A DNA stretch of 64,000 bases from positions 33,072 to 97,071 of the forward strand of contig DASPIK010000068.1 of NCBI GenBank assembly GCA_035629075.1. Reading direction: 5' to 3'. This DNA is from JAEZPW01 sp035629075. Lineage in GTDB: Bacteria > Acidobacteriota > Terriglobia > Terriglobales > Acidobacteriaceae. Positions 25,181 to 32,365 of this stretch are shown piece by piece (positions within the stretch are counted from its first letter, which is position 1; every line of letters begins with the position of its first letter). Under the pieces are notes generated by a model, which saw only the letters and a program-made list of their open reading frames with translations, was not told the origin of the DNA and made no database searches. The position numbers were made by a program, and so were the translations under genes.

Positions 25181-25268
25181 CTTGGAAAAGCCGCACAGCG
25201 ATGAACGCGCTGGTCGCAAGCACCAGTAGTAACAGGTAAATTATTCGTGCCCACCATAGCGCGGTCAT
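25152..25268 (-). CDS. 38-residue single-pass membrane protein within the kinase/phosphatase operon
   Basis: An ATG at 25268 shares its A with the stop of the FHA gene (TGATG), so translation is probably coupled. The frame runs 38 codons to a TAG at 25152 and overlaps the start of the phosphatase gene by 29 bases. The product begins MTALWWARIIYLLLLVLATS, continues as a hydrophobic helix to about residue 25, and ends in a charged tail (LFQDDETEVRRR). It has the shape of a small bitopic membrane protein with a cytoplasmic or periplasmic charged end. No family was recognised. Position and coupling argue for a real gene and against chance, but no protein evidence exists. Confidence 0.6.
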   Translation of the reverse strand: MTALWWARIIYLLLLVLATSAFIAVRLFQDDETEVRRR

Positions 25269-26110
25269 CACACAGCTTCGAAGTCCAGAAACACAACACC
25301 GGCAAGACCGATGCGAGCCCTGGGTGGCAGCGGGACCTCGAGATTTTTGTCTCGCTTTTCACCACCAACATATTCGATGCTGCTGGCAACCGGACTGCCA
25401 TCAACGGTGCTGCCCAGCCGGCTGAGATCCTTGATGAAGAACTTTCCCGTGTCCGGGTCGCGGCGTAACCGGACATGCTCGCGGGAGACGTCGGGCAGGG
25501 TTTCCAGGCGCAGATCGGTCCAATAAGCCTGGCCTCCGCGTCCGATGACGATCTGGTTCTTCGCCATCCTGTACACCTGCGACCCGCGGTTGTCCTCGAA
25601 CCGGATGATCGCGTAGATCTGCTGGCCGGGCGAGACCGGTTCATCGAACTTGCGAGTCGGACCTTCCACGCCCTGAATGCGCCGGGTCGCGATTCGCCTT
25701 GTCAGGCTGCCGGCGCCGAAATCAGGTCGCTGCGGCAAGGCCAGCTCAGATTCGATCAAAATATCGCCGGGCTGCGCGTCATCATCAGTGTTCTCGTGCA
25801 GTTCGATGTGCCAGCCGTGCTCGGGTGCAGTGACCTTCGGCAGGCTTTTGCGCGAACCGAGCCGGTCGAGAAATGAGGTCCGATTCAGCGCTGTGACCTC
25901 TTCATCGAGCGCGCGTTTGGCTTCTTCGACTATGCGCGATTCGATGGCTCGCAGCCGCTCGGCGTCATCCGGGTGGAGATAAACGCGATAGATGGCCGGT
26001 GCCAAGGTGGTGTAGTGCAGCGGCTCAACGCCTTCACGCATGTTGCGGACGACTTCCAAGATGATGTCCCCACCGCTGGCGACGGCGGGCTTCGTAGCAG
26101 AATGGTCCAT
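25268..26110 (-). CDS. FHA-domain protein, first gene of the cell-wall signalling operon
   Basis: 280 residues from the ATG at 26110, which has a G-rich ribosome binding site. Eight more codons up to 26134 are possible. The N-terminal half (DIILEVVRNMREGVEPLHYT, then RVYLHPDDAERLRAIESRIV and EEAKRALDEEVTALNR) has the look of the DUF3662/FhaA domain. The C-terminal FHA domain shows MAKNQIVIGRGGQAYWTDLR, LPDVSREHVRLRRD (S-R-x-H core) and FFIKDLSRLGSTVDG. It should read phosphothreonines placed by the kinase downstream. Its stop overlaps the start of the 38-residue membrane protein. With the gene at 17633-18415, the operon is bracketed by two FhaA-like proteins. Confidence 0.88.
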   Translation of the reverse strand: MDHSATKPAVASGGDIILEVVRNMREGVEPLHYTTLAPAIYRVYLHPDDAERLRAIESRIVEEAKRALDEEVTALNRTSFLDRLGSRKSLPKVTAPEHGWHIELHENTDDDAQPGDILIESELALPQRPDFGAGSLTRRIATRRIQGVEGPTRKFDEPVSPGQQIYAIIRFEDNRGSQVYRMAKNQIVIGRGGQAYWTDLRLETLPDVSREHVRLRRDPDTGKFFIKDLSRLGSTVDGSPVASSIEYVGGEKRDKNLEVPLPPRARIGLAGVVFLDFEAV

Positions 26111-26164
26111 GATCCCCGCCCTAAGTGATTTCATGATACTGGAAACTGTCGGCGATGAATTCCG

Positions 26165-26818
26165 TCAGGCAGCCAGTCTTTTTGCTATTTTTGCCGACAG
26201 CCAAGATTTCGCTGCGATTACGTCATCGTCACCCAGCTCGTGCCCGCCTTGGTGCCAGAACATGGAAACGTCTGCTCCTCCGCTCTCAAGAATCCCTGCA
26301 AGCTGTTCGGTCTGATCGCGTGGAACGATTGCGTCCCGCACGCCTGCTGCGATGAACACCGAGAGGTCGCTGAACTTTGGGATGAGATCCGGCGTAAAGG
26401 GAACCATCGCTCGGAAGAGCACGCCTGCCGCCAGATATTGCGGGTAGAGCAACATCAGGCTTGCAGCGATGTTGGCCCCGTTCGAGTAGCCTACCGCAAT
26501 CAAATGCCGCTTAGTGAAAGCGTACCGCTCACCTGCCGCATCGATGAACTGAGCTAATTCATTCGTTCGTGCCTTCAAATCATCAACATCAAAGACGCCC
26601 TCGGCGAACCTGCGGAAGAACCGGGGCATGCCATTCTCCAACACCTTTCCACGAACTCCCAATAGAGCGGCGTCGGGCCAGAGTTCTCTCCCAAGTGGCA
26701 GAAGGTCGCGCTCATCACCGCCGGTGCCGTGCAGAAGCAAGAGAGTAACGGGCTCAGGTACAGCCTTCTCGGCAGGCACATAGATGTGCACGAACCCCAG
26801 GTCGTCAGGCGGCTTCAT
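26165..26818 (-). CDS. Alpha/beta hydrolase of the phospholipase/carboxylesterase type (MhqD-like)
   Basis: 217 residues from ATG at 26818, preceded by a GGAGG Shine-Dalgarno. The longer frame to 26866 overlaps the dioxygenase more than needed. Motifs: TLLLLHGTGGDERDLLPLG (oxyanion), LIAVGYSNGANIAASLM (nucleophile Ser in G-Y-S-N-G), GVRDAIVPRDQTEQL (Asp) and SMFWHQGGHELGDDD (His). This is the pattern of YpfH/MhqD-type hydrolases. In Bacillus the mhq operons pair such a hydrolase with a ring-cleaving dioxygenase for quinone and hydroquinone resistance. Here it overlaps the dioxygenase gene by 14 bases, the same pairing. Confidence 0.88.
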   Translation of the reverse strand: MKPPDDLGFVHIYVPAEKAVPEPVTLLLLHGTGGDERDLLPLGRELWPDAALLGVRGKVLENGMPRFFRRFAEGVFDVDDLKARTNELAQFIDAAGERYAFTKRHLIAVGYSNGANIAASLMLLYPQYLAAGVLFRAMVPFTPDLIPKFSDLSVFIAAGVRDAIVPRDQTEQLAGILESGGADVSMFWHQGGHELGDDDVIAAKSWLSAKIAKRLAA

Positions 26819-27776
26819 CGGCTTGACCTCCACCGATGGTCGGAAGTTCGATGTGCGGTAGTACACGCTCTAATTCCGAACGAGCGTGCTCGAACTGAGG
26901 CGGCAGCTTCAAAGATGAGCCGAGGTGCTCGATGCTTTCATCGATGGCGAAGCCCGGAGGGTCAGTCGCAATCTCGAACAGGACTCCTCCCGGCTCTCGA
27001 AAATAGATGGAATGAAAGTACTGGCGATCGATGATTGGCGTGACGTCATACTCCGATGCGCTGAGCGTATCGCGCCATTGCGCATGCTCGACATCGCTTG
27101 GGGTTCTCCAAGCGATGTGATGAACAGTTCCAACAGCAACTCTTCCCGGGCGTCCTTCGGGAGCGCAGAGTAGATCCACAATAGTACCGGGAGCACCGTT
27201 CCCAGCGGCGTAGCGGAAACGGTTTCCCTGCTGGTCAACCTCTTTGAAACCCAGGGTGCTGGTCAGCAGCGAGGCGGTTCGTTCGTATCCGTTTTCAGAA
27301 AGCGTCGCATGGTGAAATCCCCGAATCGCATGTTCGGTCGGCACAGGGCCGCGTTCCCAAATCCTGTCTGGCTCTGCGTTCGGCGTGCTGATCAATTCGA
27401 GTTGGAGACCGTCCGGATCTCTGAGGAACAGCATCTCCTCCCCGAAATCCGACCGCGCGTCCGCGAATTCGATGTTGCGGTGGCGAAGACGCTCTCGCCA
27501 GTACGGTAGCGACTTTTCGGGGACGGCAAAGGAGGTGACCGTCAACTGTCCAGTGCCTATGCGCCCCGGGAAAGCACCTGGCCAAGGGAAGAAAGTCATT
27601 ATGGTTCCCGGATGTCCTTGGCCATCTCCGTAGTAGAAGTGGTAGGTGGTTGGGTCATCGAAGTTAACTGTTACCTTCACCAGCCGCAATCCGAGAATGC
27701 CTGCATAGAAATTAATGTTTGGTTGTGGTTCTCCGGCGATTGCGGTTACGTGATGAATTCCTTCGATGCTGGGCAT
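26805..27776 (-). CDS. Ring-cleaving dioxygenase, VOC superfamily (MhqO/MhqE-like)
   Basis: 323 residues with a strong GGGAGAGG ribosome binding site. There are two glyoxalase/VOC modules. The first begins GIHHVTAIAGEPQPNINFYA (metal His) and contains TMTFFPWPGAFPGRIGTGQL-like text and a DPDGLQLELIST Glu ligand. The second begins IRGFHHATLSENGYERTASL and holds VGTVHHIAWRTPS and REPGGVLFEIATDPPGF. This two-module layout and the FFPWPGA motif are diagnostic for the MhqO/LinE-like type-I extradiol family. It probably opens hydroquinone or catechol-type rings in the cytoplasm using Fe(II). It forms a detoxification pair with the overlapping hydrolase. Confidence 0.92.
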   Translation of the reverse strand: MPSIEGIHHVTAIAGEPQPNINFYAGILGLRLVKVTVNFDDPTTYHFYYGDGQGHPGTIMTFFPWPGAFPGRIGTGQLTVTSFAVPEKSLPYWRERLRHRNIEFADARSDFGEEMLFLRDPDGLQLELISTPNAEPDRIWERGPVPTEHAIRGFHHATLSENGYERTASLLTSTLGFKEVDQQGNRFRYAAGNGAPGTIVDLLCAPEGRPGRVAVGTVHHIAWRTPSDVEHAQWRDTLSASEYDVTPIIDRQYFHSIYFREPGGVLFEIATDPPGFAIDESIEHLGSSLKLPPQFEHARSELERVLPHIELPTIGGGQADEAA

Positions 27777-27826
27777 AGACAGACCTCTCCCTCTCAGTCA
27801 GGCCGCCAGGTTTCTGAGCATCTGTG

Positions 27827-28123
27827 TCATTCTTGAATTGGGACGAAGCCATTCGCCCGCAACGCTCCGGGAGAGACCTCGTCGACGTAGCACCAGATCC
27901 AGTCCTCGTGCGGCTCGGCGGAGCGCATCAGCGGATGCTTGGTTTCCTGGAAATGCTTCGTCGCATGTTTGTTCTTGGACGAATCAAAGCAGCCCATGTG
28001 ACCACATCCCAAGCACATCCGGAGATGCACCCAAGTGTCGCCCGTTCTGACGCAGTCCTCACAGACGTGCTTGTCAGTATGCGTGAACTTGATCTGATCG
28101 AGATGCGTGCATTGACCTGCCAC
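27827..28123 (-). CDS. UBP-type zinc-finger protein
   Basis: 98 residues from a GTG at 28123, which sits 6 bases after GGAGGAGG. The longer ATG frame to 28168 reads through that ribosome binding site and was rejected. Cys/His ligands follow the ZnF-UBP order: QCTHLDQIKF, HVCEDCVRTGDTWVHLRMCL, GCGHMGCFDSS, KHATKHFQETKHPLM, and a final DWIWCYVDE. In eukaryotes this domain binds the free C-terminus of ubiquitin. Stand-alone bacterial copies have no established role. It lies between the probable selenoprotein and the dioxygenase on the same strand, with gaps of about 35-50 bases, so the four genes are likely one operon. Confidence 0.85.
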   Translation of the reverse strand: MAGQCTHLDQIKFTHTDKHVCEDCVRTGDTWVHLRMCLGCGHMGCFDSSKNKHATKHFQETKHPLMRSAEPHEDWIWCYVDEVSPGALRANGFVPIQE

Positions 28124-28157
28124 AGCTAACCTCCTCCATGATGTTGCTAAGCGCCAA

Positions 28158-28733
28158 CTAGGAGCCACTAGTCAGCCAAGGTACAGCCTTGCTGGACCAC
28201 ACGCTGGACGAATAACTGCTTCTAAGGTCATCGGCGACTTTGCTCAGTACTGTGTGATCGTTCGTCGCCTTGTAACGCGACACAGCTCGCCAGTACATCG
28301 CACCAGGTGCAGAATGAGAGTCGCCGAAGCGTGTCAGCACATCGTCGTACCAGCGTTCCGCATCCGCATACTTCTTGTGCACAAAGGCGATTCGCCCGAG
28401 GCCGCTCTGCAAAGCAGCGATGAAATCGTGATTGGGTAGATACCCTTCGAGGCGTACGCGCTCCTTGCCCTCGCTGTCGAGAAGAAGCACGCTTGGGGTC
28501 CAGACCGCTTCGAAACGGTGGAACCACGCTGGATGTTCCTTAATGTGGGCTTTGACCGGCAGGAAATGTTGATGAATGAAGTCGCCGGTTTTCTGATCCT
28601 CATAGGATTCGGCATCCAGCCGAGCACAGGCTCCTCACGCCGGAGCCGCACTGAAATCCAGCAAAATTGGACGATTTTCCTGTTTGGCTTGGGCTAGCAT
28701 CTGATCAATGTCCTTGCTCCAATTGACGGCCAT
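28158..28733 (-). CDS. Thioredoxin-fold protein, probable selenoprotein (in-frame UGA = Sec33, UxxC motif)
   Basis: The frame opens at ATG 28733 with an AAGGAGT Shine-Dalgarno 6 bases upstream. It reads MAVNWSKDIDQMLAQAKQEN then RPILLDFSAAPA, meets TGA (28637-28635), and continues without a shift as GACARLDAESYEDQ to a stop at 28158 (191 residues counting Sec). In thioredoxin-like proteins the position before G-x-C is the first catalytic Cys, so UGA falls exactly on it (U33-G-A-C36). Downstream are WTPSVLLLDSEGKERVRLEG (cis-Pro region) and a helical TPR-like tail. A SECIS-like hairpin follows the UGA. Predicted role: thiol or peroxide reductase in a stress operon. Alternatives are a sequencing error or a nonsense mutation. 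Confidence 0.75.
28609..28623 (-). promoter_or_regulatory. Candidate bacterial SECIS hairpin after the in-frame UGA
   Basis: Starting 11 bases after the UGA, UCGGC pairs with GCCGA around a UGGAU loop. That gives five base pairs, 16 nucleotides between the UGA and the loop, and a G in the first two loop positions. These features agree with the published general description of bacterial SECIS elements (small apical loop with an early G, about 16-37 nt from the UGA). The stem is short, so this is supportive and not decisive. Confidence 0.45.
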
Positions 28734-28797
28734 GTTCGACTCCTTGATAACCGTCTAGGATGCGAGCAAGCAGGTCGGTGTTTTGGTTCTGCTGCTC

Positions 28798-31700
28798 TCA
28801 GGTGGACCGAGGATCTGCGGGCAACCAAATCGAGAAGACTGTGCCCTTGCCGACACGACTGCGCACTCGGATTCGCCCTTCGTGTTTATTGACCAGTTCC
28901 TTTGTCACCCAAAGCCCCAGGCCGGTGCCAATCGCTTCTTTCGTGGTGAAGAACGGCTCGAAGATACGCTTCAGGTGCTGAGAGTTGATACCCGCGCCAT
29001 TGTCAGCGATGGTCACCCGGACCTTGGGGCGCTGCCCATTGTTGAGCCCGGGGCAACTGGTCCGAATATGCAGCATGCCGTTAGTTCCTAAAGCGTCGAT
29101 GCTGTTGCTTACGAGATTAGAAACAATCTGCCGCAGCTCTCCCTCAATTGCGCGAACAGAGGAAGGAGTTCGATACCTGCGCTGCACCGAAATTGCCTTA
29201 TTCTTTAGCTTCGGTCCGTAAAGGTCCAACACGCCATTGACGACTTCCGGCACGTTGACGGGCGTGGGTTGGCCGGTTTCGCGATAGAAGCCGAGCGTTT
29301 GTCGTGTGATGTGGGCAACGCGTTCCAGCTCTCGTTCGGCAAGATTCAGGTGCTTGTGCACGGACTCGGACTGGGCAGGTGCCGTTGAAGCGAGATAGAT
29401 GGAGTTAATCGCCGATGCGAGCGGATTGTTAATCTCGTGCGCTATTGTGGCGGCCATGCGGCCAACCGAGGCGAGCTTTTCACTCCGAATCAGGGCTTCC
29501 TGGGCCTTCTTTCGTTCGTGAATGTCGGTGGTTGTTCCGAACCATAGCTCTGTATTGCTCTTGGGATCGACTATCGGGACCGCACGGCCCAGATGCCAGC
29601 GGTATTCCCCGTCATAGCGGCGTACCCGGTATTCCGCCTCGTACACACTGCGCTCTGCGACGACTTTCTTCCACAACTCAACACTTGCAGGGCGGTCTTC
29701 GGGATGCAGGAAATCGGCCCAGCGGCCGTCAGTGTTCTGTTCAACGGTTGTTGCCGTGTAGTCCAGCCACTTGGGACTTAGGTAATGGAAGTTAGCCCTG
29801 GAGTCAGCAACCCAGACCATTTGCGGCACGTTTTCAGCCATATCGCGGAAGCGTTGCTCGCTTTGCTGCAGGGCTGCCGTCAGCCGTTCTCTCTCCGCCA
29901 GTGATCGCGCCAGAGTGAGATTGCTGTAGCTCAGCTTCGAAATCATTTCGGCCAGCTTCATGAGGTAATTCATGCCGACGTTCAGAGTTTCCCGGCTAAG
30001 TCGTGGGACGCGAGCAAGCGCGGCCAAATATTCGGGTTCAGGAAAACCGAAGATGCGTGCCTGTTCGCGGAAGAGTTCGAGGTTAGGCGTTTCGTCCTCG
30101 AAGAAGAACTGGCCGGAGAATACATTGCCGATGTGTTTGTCGCCGAGGATGATCGGTGTCACCACATCCCACATGTGGTTCTTGCATTGATATAGCTTGT
30201 ATTCGCCAGCGGGAACCTCCGCTGACAGTTCGCGGTCGCTATCGATGCAATGTTTGCACGAGTCGGCGTTGACACGGTGGAAGTTCGTACAGATATCCTG
30301 CCAGCCCGCGCCGACCAACACTCTGCCTTGAAGATCAATGACTGACACAGGGATGTGCGTCAGGTTATAAAAGTCCTCAAAGAGTGCCTGCAATGCAGGC
30401 GCATCGATGACGTCAGCCAATTCCAGCGTGCCAAGATCGCCTTCAGGCGAAACAATGCTGTTGAGCTTGACGCGGACGCGTTCCTCGCTTTCTCGTAGTG
30501 CATCTTCTGTTTGTCTTCGAGGAGTGACGTCGCTTGCCGTCCCGAACCATTCGGTGATCTCGCCTTTCTCATCGAACAGTGGCACCGCTCGTGAAAGGGT
30601 CCATCCCAGGCTTCCGTCCGCTCGGCGCACTCGATGTTCAAGTTCGTAGACAGACTTGGTTCGCACAGCAGTTTGGATGGCGTCTAGAACTTCAGCCTGA
30701 TCTTGTGGATGAATGTATTCCTGCAACCAATTCTTATTGGGCTTCTCCGTATCGGAAAGGAAACCTCGGCCATCCAGCCGACGCATCTCGCTCCAGTCCC
30801 CGTTGACGGAGTAGATGACATCTGAACTGGCGGTCACGAACGCTCGCAGGCGCTCCTCGCTACTGCGCAACGCGTCTTCGGCCTGCTTACGGTCGGTGAT
30901 ATCCTGCGCGAAACCGTATAACTTGGTCACCTCGCCTGAAGCGGCACGCACATAACGCCCGCGAGCTAGGACCGTGCGAACCTCGCCGTTGTCCTGGCGA
31001 ACGATGCGATGTTCCACATCGTACGGCGCGATGCCGTTGCGAGCATTTTCAAAAGCACCCGCGATAACTTCACGGTCTTCAGGGTGCGCGATCGGCAACA
31101 AATCCGCTGCTTTCAGCGGCGCTGTCTTGCAGCCGTGAATCGCGAGCCATTCATCGGAGAACAGCCAGCGATCGGTCTCGACATTCCACTCCCACGCCCC
31201 CGTGTGCGACAGGCGTTCCGCTTCGGCGAGCAGTGCGCGGCTGTGTTGAAGATCCCTCTCAGCTTGCTTGCGCGTTGTGATGTCATGCGCAATGCTGGAA
31301 GCCCCGACTATCTTTCCAGCCGTGTCCAGGATCGGTGAGATCTTGACACTAACATCAACCAAAGTGCCGTCCCGGCGTCGTCGAACCGTTTCGTACTGCT
31401 CTATGTGCTCGCCAGCAACGAGTCGCCGCAGAATATCGCTTAGCTCTGTGGAGCGATCTTCTGGAATGAGGACTGACATGGGGTTGCCGACCATCTCGGC
31501 GGCCGTGTAGCGGTACAGTCGTTCCGCGCCACGGTTCCAGCTTGTGACGATGCCTTCCAGAGTCTTACCGATAATGGCTTCGTCTGAGGACTCAACGATC
31601 GCACTCAGGTGGCGCACCGTGGAGTCGGCCTCGCGCCTATGCTGGCCACTTTCAGATTCCTTCTGTTCGCGTTCGATCGCCGGTAATAGGCGTGCGATGT

Positions 31701-32064
31701 TGTGCTTCAGCACGTAATCGTGAGCGCCTGCCCGCATCGCGGCGACGGCCATCTCGTCCGTTATGGTCCCAGACACGATGATGAAGGGAATGTCGCGGCC
31801 GCTTTGCTTTAGCAGCTCAAGTGCAGCCAAAGCTCCGAAACTCGGCAGACTGTAGTCGGCCGTGATCAAGTCCCAATCCTGATTTGCAAGAGCTTCAGAG
31901 AACTCGGCCGCATTGTTCACGCGTGACGAACTGAGGTGGTAACCGCCGTTGGTCAGTTCGAGTTCCACAAGCTCGGCATCGGCCGGTGAGTCTTCAACGA
32001 TTAAAACGCGGAGAGTCCTACAGCAACGGGAATCGTCTGAGGGCGTGCTATCTCGTGTGGGCAT
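28798..32064 (-). CDS. Multi-domain histidine kinase: receiver, PAS x3, PocR sensor, PAS, HisKA-HATPase
   Basis: 1088 residues from ATG at 32064. The longest frame begins at a TTG at 32121, and neither start has a clear ribosome binding site. Order of parts: a receiver domain (RVLIVEDSPADAELV, ADYSLPSFGALAAL, IIVSGTITDEMAVAAMRAGA); three PAS/PAC modules, each ending in a DIT-R-K-Q-A type helix; a PocR-type ligand domain (LQALFEDFYNLTHIPVSVID, CKHCIDSDRE, GNVFSGQFFFEDE); a fourth PAS; and a kinase core with the phospho-acceptor His in TIAHEINNPLASAIN, NLVSNSIDAL (N box), DNGAGI and GTGLGLWVTKEL. No transmembrane helix was seen, so it is cytoplasmic. It lies 64 bases upstream of the selenoprotein gene and may share its transcript. 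Confidence 0.92.
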   Translation of the reverse strand: MPTRDSTPSDDSRCCRTLRVLIVEDSPADAELVELELTNGGYHLSSSRVNNAAEFSEALANQDWDLITADYSLPSFGALAALELLKQSGRDIPFIIVSGTITDEMAVAAMRAGAHDYVLKHNIARLLPAIEREQKESESGQHRREADSTVRHLSAIVESSDEAIIGKTLEGIVTSWNRGAERLYRYTAAEMVGNPMSVLIPEDRSTELSDILRRLVAGEHIEQYETVRRRRDGTLVDVSVKISPILDTAGKIVGASSIAHDITTRKQAERDLQHSRALLAEAERLSHTGAWEWNVETDRWLFSDEWLAIHGCKTAPLKAADLLPIAHPEDREVIAGAFENARNGIAPYDVEHRIVRQDNGEVRTVLARGRYVRAASGEVTKLYGFAQDITDRKQAEDALRSSEERLRAFVTASSDVIYSVNGDWSEMRRLDGRGFLSDTEKPNKNWLQEYIHPQDQAEVLDAIQTAVRTKSVYELEHRVRRADGSLGWTLSRAVPLFDEKGEITEWFGTASDVTPRRQTEDALRESEERVRVKLNSIVSPEGDLGTLELADVIDAPALQALFEDFYNLTHIPVSVIDLQGRVLVGAGWQDICTNFHRVNADSCKHCIDSDRELSAEVPAGEYKLYQCKNHMWDVVTPIILGDKHIGNVFSGQFFFEDETPNLELFREQARIFGFPEPEYLAALARVPRLSRETLNVGMNYLMKLAEMISKLSYSNLTLARSLAERERLTAALQQSEQRFRDMAENVPQMVWVADSRANFHYLSPKWLDYTATTVEQNTDGRWADFLHPEDRPASVELWKKVVAERSVYEAEYRVRRYDGEYRWHLGRAVPIVDPKSNTELWFGTTTDIHERKKAQEALIRSEKLASVGRMAATIAHEINNPLASAINSIYLASTAPAQSESVHKHLNLAERELERVAHITRQTLGFYRETGQPTPVNVPEVVNGVLDLYGPKLKNKAISVQRRYRTPSSVRAIEGELRQIVSNLVSNSIDALGTNGMLHIRTSCPGLNNGQRPKVRVTIADNGAGINSQHLKRIFEPFFTTKEAIGTGLGLWVTKELVNKHEGRIRVRSRVGKGTVFSIWLPADPRST

Positions 32065-32365
32065 AACGATGCTAAGGACAGGCCAAGCCACCCCACGCAG
32101 TATTTGCCGCAGCAAAGCCAAGGCAAGCCAAATCTGAGGTTAATACCTGTTGATTGAAGAGTAACATCACAGGACGAATCGAGATGTGAGGTCTAACCGC
32201 TCAGTAGGACTAAGGTGAGATCACTGCCCCGAAAGCCTCAACGACGCATTATGTGATCGACAATACTAGTTTATCGTCGCCCGTTCTGGAGCAGCCAGTC
32301 GCAGGTCACGAGCGTGCGGCAGCCGTGTGATTCTTACAGCTAGCGTCTAATGCGGAGCTCCGATG

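Noticed and set aside
28158..28490. Stand-alone gene from GTG at 28490
   Set aside because: No ribosome binding site. The coherent thioredoxin-like sequence continues upstream in frame through the UGA to an ATG with a strong Shine-Dalgarno.
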